A stretch of DNA of 64,000 nucleotides from Microbacterium terrisoli (GTDB lineage Bacteria > Actinomycetota > Actinomycetes > Actinomycetales > Microbacteriaceae), in contig NZ_CP133019.1 in NCBI RefSeq assembly GCF_030866805.1, positions 3,410,001-3,474,000 of the forward strand, written 5' to 3'. Shown in pieces: positions 19,601 through 27,336 of the stretch; the first letter of the stretch is position 1, and every line of letters begins with the position of its first letter. The notes under the pieces are model-generated. The model did no database searches and was not told the origin of the DNA. It saw nothing but the letters and a program-made list of their open reading frames with translations. A program made the translations under genes and the position numbers.

Positions 19601-21322
19601 GGCAGACACCGCCCGGAAGCCCAGTGATCGCAGCAGGTGCGCGACGCCCTTCTCACGGGCGAAGCTAGCGCGGACGACTTTCACCCCTTCGGGGGCGCTC
19701 GCCCCGTCGACGGGGACAAGCACCGAGGACGTCGCATCGACGCGCGCCCACCCACCTCCCTCCATGGGAACGATAGGGGCGCCGCCTACTGCAGCGCGCG
19801 TGTCGGCGTTGCCGGCCCGGAGTTCGGCCGCGACCTGGAGCGCAGCCACAATGCCGACGTCCCCGGACCGGGCCAGTTCTTCCAGCCAGGCAGCGACGGT
19901 CGTCTCGCGTGCGGACCGCTGCTCATCCGACCCACCGAGCAAAGTCCGAAGTCTGGCGCGCCGCGTTGCCGTCGTGAAACACTGCCAGTGCGGCATCGTC
20001 TCGCGGGCGACGTGATCCTGCCATTCTCTCGCCGCTGACGCCGTGATCGGCGTCTTCTGTAAATCGGGAACCCGTTCGAAGAATGACGGCACCCGCAATG
20101 CCCCGGTCGTGTCAGGGATCATCGTCCGCCTGGCCGCACGTGTCGGTATCTCGTCGGTCAGGAAGCGATCGGCATTGCTACGCGTCTCTTTGCCGCGGGC
20201 TGGGAATAAGTCCAGGTGTGCTGCTGGGTCGCCGGCGGTGGAGGCACGCGACACGACGTCGAGGAACAGGTCAGCGGCCACGCCGAGCATGGCGCGGTTC
20301 AGTTGTGACCCGCTGACCAGTGACGTGCGATCGTCGTTGACCTGCCACGGCGCATTGAACACGCCACCCGCGGTCGTCTCATCTCGCAACGGGAACCACG
20401 CCCAGAGACGACCTGTGCGCGTGCCGTTGTCGGGTCGGACTGCGTATGACACGGTCATTGAGCTTCGCCGAGATGTGTCGGGCAATGTGCTCGCCACCTC
20501 CTCCGACGGCTCGTAGGTGCGCTCCGCGTACAACCACCGCTGCGGGTCGCCCTCGGGTGGCGTGATCGTCACCTCGCCATCGTCGACATCGCCGTCACGC
20601 AGGAATTCACGCGATTCGGCCGCCGCGCCCACGGCCCGCTGCCACGTGATCCGCAACTTGTCGACCGGCTTGAAGAACAACAGCGTCTCGGGGAGGAAAT
20701 TCTCGAGCTCATCCCGCAGGCGGCTTCCTTCGCGCGTAAGCGGCAGCTTCACGATCGTGGTCGCCCACTGCATCATCTCCGCCAGGTTCGGGTCTTCCGC
20801 TGCTGCCGTCAGCGGATCGGCGAGCTGTGGCACCCGTAGGAGCGGCACCCGCCCTCCTGCGGTGGGGATACCGGAGAAGAGTTCGGCTGTCCCGGGGGCG
20901 TTGAACTCGAACCCGACCGATCGACTGTAGATCTGAGGGTGTTCAGTGACGCCCAACACGGATTTGAACCCGAGGCCGAAGCGGCCGATCTGGTCCTCAC
21001 GTTTGGGGCTGAGGAACGCATAGGTCACGGCGCGCACGCCGTCTTGCGTGAACGCGGCCCCTTCGTTGGCGCAATAGAGGGCGCCGTCGGCCAAGCGCAG
21101 TTCCACCGTTCCCGAGCCGCCGGTCGCCCCGAGCGCGTCCACGGCGTTCTGCAGCAACTCGCTGATCTGGCGCGTCCCATAGCCACCCGATTTGAAGCTG
21201 TCTTCCTGCCTCACGTGCTCGACCAACAAGTCGTGGTCCGTTTCATACGTTTGCAAGGCCTTCAACTGCCGCTCTTCGATATAAGCCTGCAGTGAAGGGT
21301 CCATGTGCTCCGGCCAGCCCAT
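16679..21322 (-). CDS. GHKL (sacsin-like) ATPase fused to SF2 helicase
   Basis: A 1547-residue fusion. The N-terminus is a GHKL-fold ATPase: ISELLQNAVDALGA (N box, about 53-66), LYCANEGAAF (about 82-91) and IGRFGLGFKSVLG (about 112-124), as in sacsin-like and Hsp90-type domains. About 1000 residues of mostly unassigned middle region follow. The last 400 residues form a DEAD/DEAH helicase: LLYLPTGAGKTRVTVEAIVD, MVVIDEAHTALAASY, LLGLTATPFRGR, VLVNCDLLTQGFDAP and YLQMVGRGLRGPK. It is the first gene of a coupled operon with drmA and drmB. The start ATG at 21322 has GGGAGA about eight bases upstream. Canonical DISARM sets known to me do not contain this fusion. A role as a sensor or remodelling motor feeding DrmA/DrmB is inference. 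Confidence 0.83.
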   Translation of the reverse strand: MGWPEHMDPSLQAYIEERQLKALQTYETDHDLLVEHVRQEDSFKSGGYGTRQISELLQNAVDALGATGGSGTVELRLADGALYCANEGAAFTQDGVRAVTYAFLSPKREDQIGRFGLGFKSVLGVTEHPQIYSRSVGFEFNAPGTAELFSGIPTAGGRVPLLRVPQLADPLTAAAEDPNLAEMMQWATTIVKLPLTREGSRLRDELENFLPETLLFFKPVDKLRITWQRAVGAAAESREFLRDGDVDDGEVTITPPEGDPQRWLYAERTYEPSEEVASTLPDTSRRSSMTVSYAVRPDNGTRTGRLWAWFPLRDETTAGGVFNAPWQVNDDRTSLVSGSQLNRAMLGVAADLFLDVVSRASTAGDPAAHLDLFPARGKETRSNADRFLTDEIPTRAARRTMIPDTTGALRVPSFFERVPDLQKTPITASAAREWQDHVARETMPHWQCFTTATRRARLRTLLGGSDEQRSARETTVAAWLEELARSGDVGIVAALQVAAELRAGNADTRAAVGGAPIVPMEGGGWARVDATSSVLVPVDGASAPEGVKVVRASFAREKGVAHLLRSLGFRAVSADETATALAHAASHSWTERDWKRFWNVVSAATPAVGKLAVETVRQRHIDVFVPTTAGRWERAGRVVADGAIVRSAEGRHLDASIIPNRTLAIAAGAVTGPVDDYAVEFDALWPMYSSAMESTARKMLRDKGVTGARVVIPSGTGVGPLDILDEDLTESDRIDWTRRVLVLMRRREDMVRVSVGARHADVPILSFAWWSVWHFGRVLSTRGAVDVPEAVGAKLQRFGPYLPVVPAEVGLSIGAPNELAGVPPQLLSSFLERDGYGVETPSVFAELIRECAARTDLALPARIPALSRGMVMLSPRGEVAVTAQPVETVALDEAGVPYIPTDGDYGKLVEGWALIHAADALQQSLEVVGLEPAVPILDLYPSLQQSVGVGLRKQRIARATSLKRVLQSANGISKRSLRSAKHDGVIVVDAVFDSETTLLEASKALDLGLTLDDARRVLAADEDLHRSELIQQAQTARNDEKRLLILVGADVLRRTLPNGLLPAVESRMGVLEDREVAELFLQVYAHDAVREIRHELARAGIPVPTTWDGSPAAQRDVKRLGFDTAYAGRREARPSHVTQVQGKLVLNPLHDYQQILAAKITELATADDPSKKRGLLYLPTGAGKTRVTVEAIVDLMKTGQVSSPLLWIAQSEELCEQAIEAFSDVWRWKGDERVLDISRFWSSHELDESDEDLQVVVAIDATLSSRLEEPQYSWLAKAGMVVIDEAHTALAASYTTILRALGLTAARTDRPLLGLTATPFRGRNEEVNRRFVQRFGERRLESLDPDDPIGQLRDMHVLSEVDYDLLDGIALGVGDQDAEFLKMKEVTPGMLGFIGQDIKRTQSVVDHIHDLLQEHPDWPVLVFAASVASAHTTAALLRVADVRADSVDGGMRKQQRRAVIQRFKSGEAQVLVNCDLLTQGFDAPMVRALYIARPTFSPNRYLQMVGRGLRGPKNGGTDRCLIVNVEDTFDQFGEKLAYNEFDYLWRK

Positions 21323-21454
21323 CGCTTCGTCTCCCGTCTGTTGATGGACTCCTCTGTCCACACCGGACCATCTGCCCAGCCGAGCGACGTTACAGCGGAC
21401 CTCCGACACCGGCCGACGCGACGATGCGTGGGACACATTGAGCATAGGCAGAAT

Positions 21455-21470
21455 ATGAGACGAATCTCAT
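21455..21470. promoter_or_regulatory. Palindrome ATGAGACGAATCTCAT in the divergent drm promoter region
   Basis: A perfect 6-bp inverted repeat (ATGAGA/TCTCAT) with a four-base centre lies in the 254-base gap between the minus-strand GHKL-helicase operon and the plus-strand drmD-like fragment. A minus-strand -10-like TATGCT (21446-21441) is spaced so that the palindrome covers its -35 region. This fits a repressor site for the DISARM-like operon. No regulator gene is adjacent; the small winged-helix protein at 11269 is a candidate. Confidence 0.4.
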
Positions 21471-21576
21471 CTTTTGTCCATGCGCCCACCAGGCAGCGGC
21501 CGCCCGCCGCCTCTGCATGGCATTGGGCCGGCTAGCATTGCGGTACGAGTCCGGACCCGCAGAGGGAGATCGAAGA

Positions 21577-22684
21577 GTGCTGAGGGCTGATGAAGACGTT
21601 GCGCTCGGCCCGTTGAACGTCGCTGCCGGTTCCATTGTCCGGGTGCGTGATGCGGACTGGCTCGTGACCAACGCTTCCCCCACGCGCGACGGGCTCCTCG
21701 TCGAAGTCACCGGACTGTCCGAACTCGTGCGCGATACGCGCGCGGCTTTCTATGAGCACCTTGACGACATCGTGCCGTATGACCCGCGGGCTACCACAGT
21801 GCGCGCTGACGACTCGCCCAAGTACCGCCGCGCGCGCCTGTGGTTGGAATCCATCCTGCGGCGCTCTCCGATCCCGCTTGGCGACGGGCGTCTCTCGGTC
21901 TCCACCCGCATGCTCAGCGACCCCCTCGACTACCAGCGTTCCGCCGTGCGCAAGGCACTGAGCGCAGACAATCTGCGTCCCCGCATCCTCTTGGCCGACA
22001 CCGTGGGCCTGGGCAAGACCATCGAGATCGGCATGATCCTGTCCGAGCTGGTGCGGCGCGGACGCGGCGAGCGCATCCTCATCGTCACGCCCAAGCACGT
22101 GCTGGAGCAGATGCAGTTCGAAATGTGGACGCGTTTCGCCTTGCCCTTCGTCCGCCTGGACTCAGTGGGAATCCAGCGTGTGCGGCAAAAGTTGCCGGCC
22201 ACCCGCAACCCGTTCAGCCTGTACAAAAGAGCGATCATCTCGATGGACACGCTGAAGCAAGAGCGGTACTTGAACCACCTGCGCAACCAACATTGGGATG
22301 CCGTGGTCATCGACGAATCGCACAACCTGTCAGGCACTTCCACCCAGAACAACGCGCTGGCGCGCGTGCTTGCGCCCAACACCGATGCATTGGTGCTGGC
22401 CTCGGCCACCCCTCACAACGGCAGCAAGGAGTCTTTCGCCGAACTGATCCGACTGCTCGAGCCGACGGCGGTGTCCCCTTCGGGCGACATCGACACACAT
22501 GCGCTGGAACGCTTGGTCGTTCGCCGGCACCGCTATTCACCTGAAGTGGCGCGTGAGGTGGGCGACGACTGGGCCGAACGCATGCCGCTGCAGCATCTGC
22601 TGGTCGACGCCTCGCCAGAGGCGGATGCCGTCGCCCAATGCCGACATGATCGAGCGCCTGACCACACTCCTCGGAGGAAACTGA
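21577..22684 (+). pseudogene. drmD: Truncated DrmD-like SNF2 helicase (N-terminal part only)
   Basis: The first about 360 residues match the N-terminal half of a RapA/DrmD-type SNF2 helicase: LADTVGLGKTIEIGMILSEL (Walker A), ILIVTPKHVLEQMQFEMW, AVVIDESHNLSGTSTQNN (motif II) and VLASATPHNGSKESFAELI (motif III). GTG at 21577 has AGGGAGA upstream and is the likely start. Homology stops near 22640 (DASPEADAVAQ), and the frame then runs out of phase to a stop at 22695. In the next phase, a plausible native C-terminus (NADMIERLTTLLGGN) ends at 22684, just before the following gene's ribosome site. The simplest reading is one deletion fusing the drmD 5' part to the 3' tail of drmD or of a lost downstream gene. 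The second motor domain is missing, so the product should be inactive as a helicase. Confidence 0.8.
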
Positions 22685-22685
22685 C

Positions 22686-24893
22686 ATGCCGATGATCCAG
22701 CTCGCCGCGCGGCGCCAGCCTGACCACGGGAACGACGTCAAGGCGCGGATTCAGACGTTCCTGCTCAAGCTCGGGGAGGACGATACCGCGCCCGGTCTGC
22801 ACATCGAGCCGATCAACGGCTCTGCCGACCCCAGGGTGCGCACCGGCCGCGTCAACGACTACTGGCGTGCAATCCTCTTCCGCGTCGATCCTCCCGGTGG
22901 CGAAACGACCTACGTCTACGCCGGCACATGGCCCCACGACGTGGGCACCGAGAAGGCCAAGCGCCTGACCTTGCAGATCAATCCGGTCAACGGCATCCTC
23001 TCGTTCCGAGAGGCCGTCGCGGCCCGGGCACCGGACACGACGTCACCGAGGGAAGCGACTGTCGGAATACCCTCGCCGGCGGTTGCTGCCGAAGCAGCGC
23101 CCCTCTTGGACGCCCTCGGCTATCGACGCTCCGATCTCACCGACGAATTCGGGTTCGACCCCGACGTCGCCGAGCGCGCCTTCGCCATGCGCGACGAGGA
23201 TGCTCTGCTTCGCTATGCAGAAGACCTCGACACGCCCTGGCAGCAGGAGGTGCTGCTGTCGATGGCAGCCCACGATGCCCTCCACTTGATCAAGCAACGA
23301 CTGCAACTCGACCAGCCGGTCGACGTCGGACCCGACGCCGACGAAGACACCAAGATCATCGCAGCCCTCCGGCACCCCGCGTCGCAGATGCAGTTCACCT
23401 ATGTCGCCGGCCAGGAAGACCTGCAGCGCATCATCGAAGGCGGCGACTTCGGCGCTTGGCGCGTCTACCTGCACCCCGATCAGCGCGCGCTTGCCGAGAT
23501 GCAAACGTCCGGTGCGTTCCGAATCTCAGGAGGCGCCGGCACCGGCAAGACCGTCGTGCTGCTCCACCGAACCCGCCGCCTCGCCAAGACGAACCCAGAA
23601 GCACGTATCGTGTTGACGACCTTCACGCGGGCACTGGCCGAGAACCTGCGCAGAGACCTTGAACGTCTCGACGCCGACGTGCCGATCGCCGCGCATTTGG
23701 GTGAACGGGGCGTGCTCGTGCGCGGGGTCGACCAGCTCGCTGCAGAGGTGCGCGCTCGCGCAGGCGAGGCATACAGCGACTCCGCGCGCGAAACCGTCGG
23801 CTCGCCGCGCGAGACGACGGCGTCGCCCGCCGATGCCGACTGGGACACGGCCATCACCCAGGCGGGTGGCGGGTTGCCGATGTCGTTGCGCTCGGGTGAG
23901 TTCTTCACCGGTGAGTATGCCCAGATCATCCTGCCAGGCACGATCCTCGACGCTGCGGGGTACTTCGCCGCGCGCCGACCGGGCCGAGGCGTGGCGTTGG
24001 ATCGAGGAAAGCGGGCGGCCGTGTGGGCGGTCGTCGAACAGATGCGCAAAGACCAACGCATCACCGGCACCCTCGGTTACGGCGAGATCGCGGCGATCTC
24101 GGCCCATTGGCTGACGCGGACGGCGACGACATTCGCCGACCACTTGCTCGTCGATGAGGGCCAGGACCTCGAGCCTGCGAAGTGGCTCTTCTTGCGCGCA
24201 CTCGTCGCCGAAGGCCCCGACGACCTGTTCATCGCCGACGACTCGCACCAACGCATCTACGGTCGGCCAACGATCTTGAGCCATTACGGCATTCGCATAC
24301 GGGGACGTTCGCGTCGTCTCACGCTCAACTACCGCACGACCTCCGAGACGCTCCGCTACGCGCTGGGTATTCTCGCCGGGGAGACCTATGAAGGCGCAGA
24401 GGGCGAAGAGGTGGCCACTCTCGGGTACCGCTCGGCACGCAGCGGACCCAAGCCGGTTACCCATGCCACGAAGTCCGACACCGAGCAGCTCGACCTCATC
24501 GCCCACGACATCAATCGGTGGATCGAGGAAGGCGTACGGCCTGAGACGATCGCTGTTCTCGCCGCATCGAACACCGCAGCGAAACGCGTGCAGCAGGGGC
24601 TCACGCAGCGAGGTCGATCGGTCGCCTTCGTCACAACGCCACGCACGGCAGGCGGTCAGCCAGTGGTCATGACGATGCACACAGCCAAAGGGATGGAGTT
24701 CTCGCGCGTCGTGCTGTTCGACATCTCAGACGGTGCCTTTCCGCCGTCCTGGGCGTACAAGCGCATCCCCGACGAAGACCGCGCCGACAAGGACCGTCAG
24801 TTCCGATCGCTGCTGTACGTTGCGGCAAGCCGCGCACGCGATGAACTGGTGGTCACTTGGAAGGGTGCACCAAGCGAGATGTTGCTCGGCTGA
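22686..24893 (+). CDS. UvrD/Rep-type SF1 helicase with RelE/ParE-like N-terminus
   Basis: A 735-residue protein. Residues about 1-95 resemble a RelE/ParE-fold module (VNDYWRAILFRVDPPGGETT, YVYAGTWPHDVG). The rest is an SF1A helicase: FRISGGAGTGKTVVLLHRTR (Walker A, about 281-297), VLTTFTRALAENLRRDL, LLVDEGQDLEPAKWLFLRAL (about 489), LTLNYRTTSETLRYALG, VVMTMHTAKGMEFSRVVLFD (about 670) and LLYVAASRARDELVV. Such RelE-like/UvrD fusions are a recognisable helicase type; whether the RelE fold retains toxin-like RNase activity is unknown. The start at 22686 has CTCGGAGG seven to nine bases upstream, within the tail of the deleted drmD-region ORF. It probably belonged to the same plus-strand transcript as drmD. 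Confidence 0.82.
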   Translation: MPMIQLAARRQPDHGNDVKARIQTFLLKLGEDDTAPGLHIEPINGSADPRVRTGRVNDYWRAILFRVDPPGGETTYVYAGTWPHDVGTEKAKRLTLQINPVNGILSFREAVAARAPDTTSPREATVGIPSPAVAAEAAPLLDALGYRRSDLTDEFGFDPDVAERAFAMRDEDALLRYAEDLDTPWQQEVLLSMAAHDALHLIKQRLQLDQPVDVGPDADEDTKIIAALRHPASQMQFTYVAGQEDLQRIIEGGDFGAWRVYLHPDQRALAEMQTSGAFRISGGAGTGKTVVLLHRTRRLAKTNPEARIVLTTFTRALAENLRRDLERLDADVPIAAHLGERGVLVRGVDQLAAEVRARAGEAYSDSARETVGSPRETTASPADADWDTAITQAGGGLPMSLRSGEFFTGEYAQIILPGTILDAAGYFAARRPGRGVALDRGKRAAVWAVVEQMRKDQRITGTLGYGEIAAISAHWLTRTATTFADHLLVDEGQDLEPAKWLFLRALVAEGPDDLFIADDSHQRIYGRPTILSHYGIRIRGRSRRLTLNYRTTSETLRYALGILAGETYEGAEGEEVATLGYRSARSGPKPVTHATKSDTEQLDLIAHDINRWIEEGVRPETIAVLAASNTAAKRVQQGLTQRGRSVAFVTTPRTAGGQPVVMTMHTAKGMEFSRVVLFDISDGAFPPSWAYKRIPDEDRADKDRQFRSLLYVAASRARDELVVTWKGAPSEMLLG

Positions 24894-25332
24894 CAGCCTC
24901 GCCGATTGCCGTGGCGACGGCATCCGGATCGCGCAGCACGTCATGCTCCCAGAATCGAAGAACCGTCCATCCGGCCTCGTAAAGGAGCGCGGTGGTCTCC
25001 AGATCGCGTTCATGGTTCCGAGCTCGCTTGTCAGCCCAGTAACCACGGTGGTTCACCGGGGCCTGATAATGCGCAGGACAGCCATGCCAAAAGCACCCGT
25101 CGATGAACACGGCGACGTGTGCGCGAGTGAAGACGATGTCGGCTGTACGACGTATGTTCGAGAGAGGGCGGATGGACACTCGATATCGGAGGCCCTGAGC
25201 ATGCAGACGGCGCCGAATGGCGAGTTCGGGTGACGTATCACGGCCGCGGTTCGATTTCATCGATGCTCGCGTCGCATCGCTCGTCGCCCACGATTCCCCA
25301 TGAGTGAGTCCGATCGACTCGCCGGCGTCCAT
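24853..25332 (-). CDS. vsr: Very short patch repair endonuclease (Vsr)
   Basis: A 159-residue Vsr-family nuclease, which nicks next to T:G mismatches that arise when 5-methylcytosine deaminates. Visible motifs are MKSNRGRDTSPELAIRRRLH, GLRYRVSIRPLSNIRRTADI, VFTRAHVAVFIDGCFWHGCP and TALLYEAGWTVLRFWEHDVL; the IDGCFWHGCPAH cluster carries the zinc and catalytic residues. The start ATG at 25332 has GGGAGG seven bases upstream; longer readings run into the methyltransferase promoter and gene. It is transcribed divergently from the C5 methyltransferase, the usual partner. Its 3' end overlaps the UvrD-type gene by about 41 bases on the opposite strand. Confidence 0.9.
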   Translation of the reverse strand: MDAGESIGLTHGESWATSDATRASMKSNRGRDTSPELAIRRRLHAQGLRYRVSIRPLSNIRRTADIVFTRAHVAVFIDGCFWHGCPAHYQAPVNHRGYWADKRARNHERDLETTALLYEAGWTVLRFWEHDVLRDPDAVATAIGEAVSRATSRLVHPSK

Positions 25333-25369
25333 CACGTCGCCTCCCACCGTCAACAGTAGATTGGTCCCG

Positions 25370-26503
25370 ATGACCCTGCAGCCGCCTCTCGTCGAAAGCC
25401 GCCTCGGCGACGCCGAACCGGCGCTCACGACGCCCTTCGCGACACGGACGGTCGCGGTTCTCGACCTCTTCGCCGGGGCGGGCGGGCTCAGTGCAGGATT
25501 CCATGCAGCATCCAACCGTTACAAGATCGCGCGTGCCGTCGAACTCGACACCGCAGCCGCTGCCACATTCGCCGCTTCTTTCGGTCCGCGAACCGTGTAC
25601 ACGGGAGGCATCGAGAGGTGGCTGAAAGACGAGGACGTACCGAACGTCGACGTCATCGTCGGCGGTCCTCCATGCCAGGGTTTCTCAATGCTCGGCAAGC
25701 GTGATTCGGCGGACAAACGCAACTACCTGTGGCAGGAGTATGCCGCGACGATCCTGCGGGCCCAGCCGAAGTACTTCGTCGTCGAGAACGTCGCCGTTTT
25801 CGCCAAGTCTCAGCAATTCCGAGATTTCACTGCAGCGACGCAGCCAGACGGGCTGCTGCGCGACTATACGTTCGAATGGTCCGTGCTCAATGCCGCCGAC
25901 TACGGCGCGTTCCAGGTGCGTAAGCGAGCAATTCTGATCGGGCGCCACCGTGACCTCCCTGCAATCGGCTTGCCCACGCCAACGCACGTCGGGCGGCACC
26001 GCAAGGTATCCGAGGCGTTCCTCAACATCCCGCGGTCGGTCAACGGAACCGAGCTGCCTTCCCATACGACGGAGTTCGGCGGCAAAGCGATGCCAGGGCC
26101 ATTCCGCCCGTTCGAGCTGCACTTCGGACGACAGTACTCAGACCTGTCACGGAAGCGCTTTGAACAAATTCCAGTCGGCGGAAATCGGTTCGACCTCCCG
26201 GATGAGCTGTTGGCACCCTGCTGGCGCGGGCACACGAGCGGCTCGGGCGACGTGATGGGTCGACTGCACTGGGACAAGCCTTCAGTGACGATCCGCACAG
26301 AGTTCTTCAAACCGGAGAAAGGGCGCTACCTGCATCCGTTCGAAAACCGGGCGATCACGCACTATGAAGCCGCCGTGTTGCAAGGCTTCCCCGACACGCA
26401 TCGTTTCATCGGCTCGAAGAGCGCGATCGCGCGACAGATCGGCAACGCGGTACCCATCCCGCTGGCGAAAGCGATCGGCGAGCACATCATCGCCCAGCTG
26501 TGA
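25370..26503 (+). CDS. DNA (cytosine-5) methyltransferase
   Basis: A 377-residue C5 methyltransferase with the ordered motifs: I (VLDLFAGAGGLSAGFHAAS), IV with the catalytic Cys (VDVIVGGPPCQGFSMLGKR), VI (YFVVENV), VIII (AFQVRKRAILIGRH) and X (ARQIGNAVPIPLAKAIGEHI). The start ATG at 25370 is preferred over 25304, which would overlap the divergent vsr gene. The gap is only 37 bases, and TAGATT a few bases before the ATG suggests a leaderless message. In DISARM class 2 a C5 methyltransferase (DrmMII) marks self DNA, so this gene could serve the DrmA/DrmB system. It could instead be a separate restriction-modification remnant, because an HNH nuclease fragment lies just downstream. The target sequence is unknown. 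Confidence 0.93.
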   Translation: MTLQPPLVESRLGDAEPALTTPFATRTVAVLDLFAGAGGLSAGFHAASNRYKIARAVELDTAAAATFAASFGPRTVYTGGIERWLKDEDVPNVDVIVGGPPCQGFSMLGKRDSADKRNYLWQEYAATILRAQPKYFVVENVAVFAKSQQFRDFTAATQPDGLLRDYTFEWSVLNAADYGAFQVRKRAILIGRHRDLPAIGLPTPTHVGRHRKVSEAFLNIPRSVNGTELPSHTTEFGGKAMPGPFRPFELHFGRQYSDLSRKRFEQIPVGGNRFDLPDELLAPCWRGHTSGSGDVMGRLHWDKPSVTIRTEFFKPEKGRYLHPFENRAITHYEAAVLQGFPDTHRFIGSKSAIARQIGNAVPIPLAKAIGEHIIAQL

Positions 26504-26583
26504 GCATCATCATCGACGCCTGGTCACACGACACGGAGCAACCCCGCTACGGGGGTGGACTGTCCATCTTGCTGTTCGACTGA
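26500..26583 (+). other. Micro-ORF coupled to the methyltransferase stop (27 aa)
   Basis: A GTG overlaps the methyltransferase stop (GTGA) and opens a 27-codon frame, MSIIIDAWSHDTEQPRYGGG then LSILLFD. The overlap style matches real gene junctions here, and the hydrophobic start looks like the beginning of a folded protein. It may be the 5' stub of a gene whose body was lost, as the following 140 bases make no sense in any frame. Confidence is low because of length. Confidence 0.25.
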
Positions 26584-26725
26584 GCGCAGGGGTCGGCACG
26601 CTCGCCATGACCATACCTCGCGTGGACTCGAGAGCGTCGATCATCCCGCGCCTCGGTGCCGATCCCCGCATAGAAGCGGCATCAAACCCGGGCCGGCTCA
26701 CGGTTCAGGGGACCAGACGCGTTGG

Positions 26726-26968
26726 GGACAAATCCTCGCAAGCCTGTGCAAGATCCACCACGCGGCGTACGACCGGAACCTCATGGGGATCACGCCGGAC
26801 TTCGAAGTGCGCATCAACTCGGCGCTGCTGCACGAGGTCGACGGACCGATGCTGCGGCACGGGCTGCAAGACATGCATGGTCGGCAGATCCACTTGCCGG
26901 AGCGGCGGAACGAGCGGCCCTCGCAGGACCGGCTCGCAGAGCGGTTTGTGGAGTTCGCTGCGCGGTGA
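26726..26968 (+). pseudogene. C-terminal remnant of an HNH endonuclease
   Basis: About 80 codons read as the end of an HNH_2-type endonuclease: LASLCKIHHAAYDRNLMGIT (the C-x2-H-H metal and catalytic half-site), then PDFEVRINSALLHEVDGPML, RHGLQDMHGRQIHLPERRNE and DRLAERFVEFAAR before the stop. The upstream DNA-reading part and the first His/Asn of the motif are missing. Sequence before about 26726 in this frame does not look like the family. It may be the relic of the restriction enzyme that partnered the methyltransferase 220 bases upstream. Confidence 0.6.
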
Positions 26969-27037
26969 TGGGGGAGGCTTGTCGGTCGACAATCTACGTC
27001 TGGGGCCCGGACCCGCGGCTAGCGCTTGATCTTGCCG

Positions 27038-27230
27038 TCAGTTCAGCAGAACTCCAAACCCACCTAGCACGCTGCCCATGAATGCCGCCATCAGCAGGCC
27101 GATGGGGCTGAGCAGCAGACCCACTGCCCACAACAGTCGCCGCCGCCTGCGTTTCTGCCATGTCTGCCTCGTCTTTCGTCGCGCCGCCGGAATCCGCGGC
27201 CTCGGTGCGTTCTCACGGTATCGGTGGCGG
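27038..27230 (-). pseudogene. Start-less small membrane protein frame
   Basis: On the minus strand a frame ending at 27038 encodes a basic segment (RRKTRQTWQKRRRRR) followed by a hydrophobic tail (LLWAVGLLLSPIGLLMAAFM then GSVLGGFGVLLN). This is a convincing single or hairpin membrane segment after a positive-inside anchor. No ATG, GTG or TTG occurs in frame before the hydrophobic part back to the stop near 27330. The gene therefore seems to have lost its 5' end, or it uses an unusual start. It sits between the HNH remnant and the DUF4143 ATPase. The rest of 26969-27336 shows nothing else I can support. Confidence 0.3.
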
Positions 27231-27336
27231 CGTCCTGCTCGACGTTCAGATCGTCGAACTTCGGGCCCACCTGCTGGCGATGGCCCAGCCGCGACAGTGA
27301 GCCGGTGGGGAGTGACTGAATGTTAGACGCACACCC

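Noticed and set aside
9168..22684. The idea that the SNF2 remnant at 9168-9904 is the missing C-terminal half of the drmD-like fragment at 21577
   Set aside because: The remnant has a Rad54-like motif VI, while the fragment is of the RapA/DrmD kind, which is expected to end in a WNP..QR.GR..R motif. They are 12 kb apart with an operon between. A direct alignment to full-length relatives would settle it.
26583..26725. A possible gene between the methyltransferase and the HNH remnant
   Set aside because: No frame here shows family-like sequence or a ribosome site; it looks like deletion debris.
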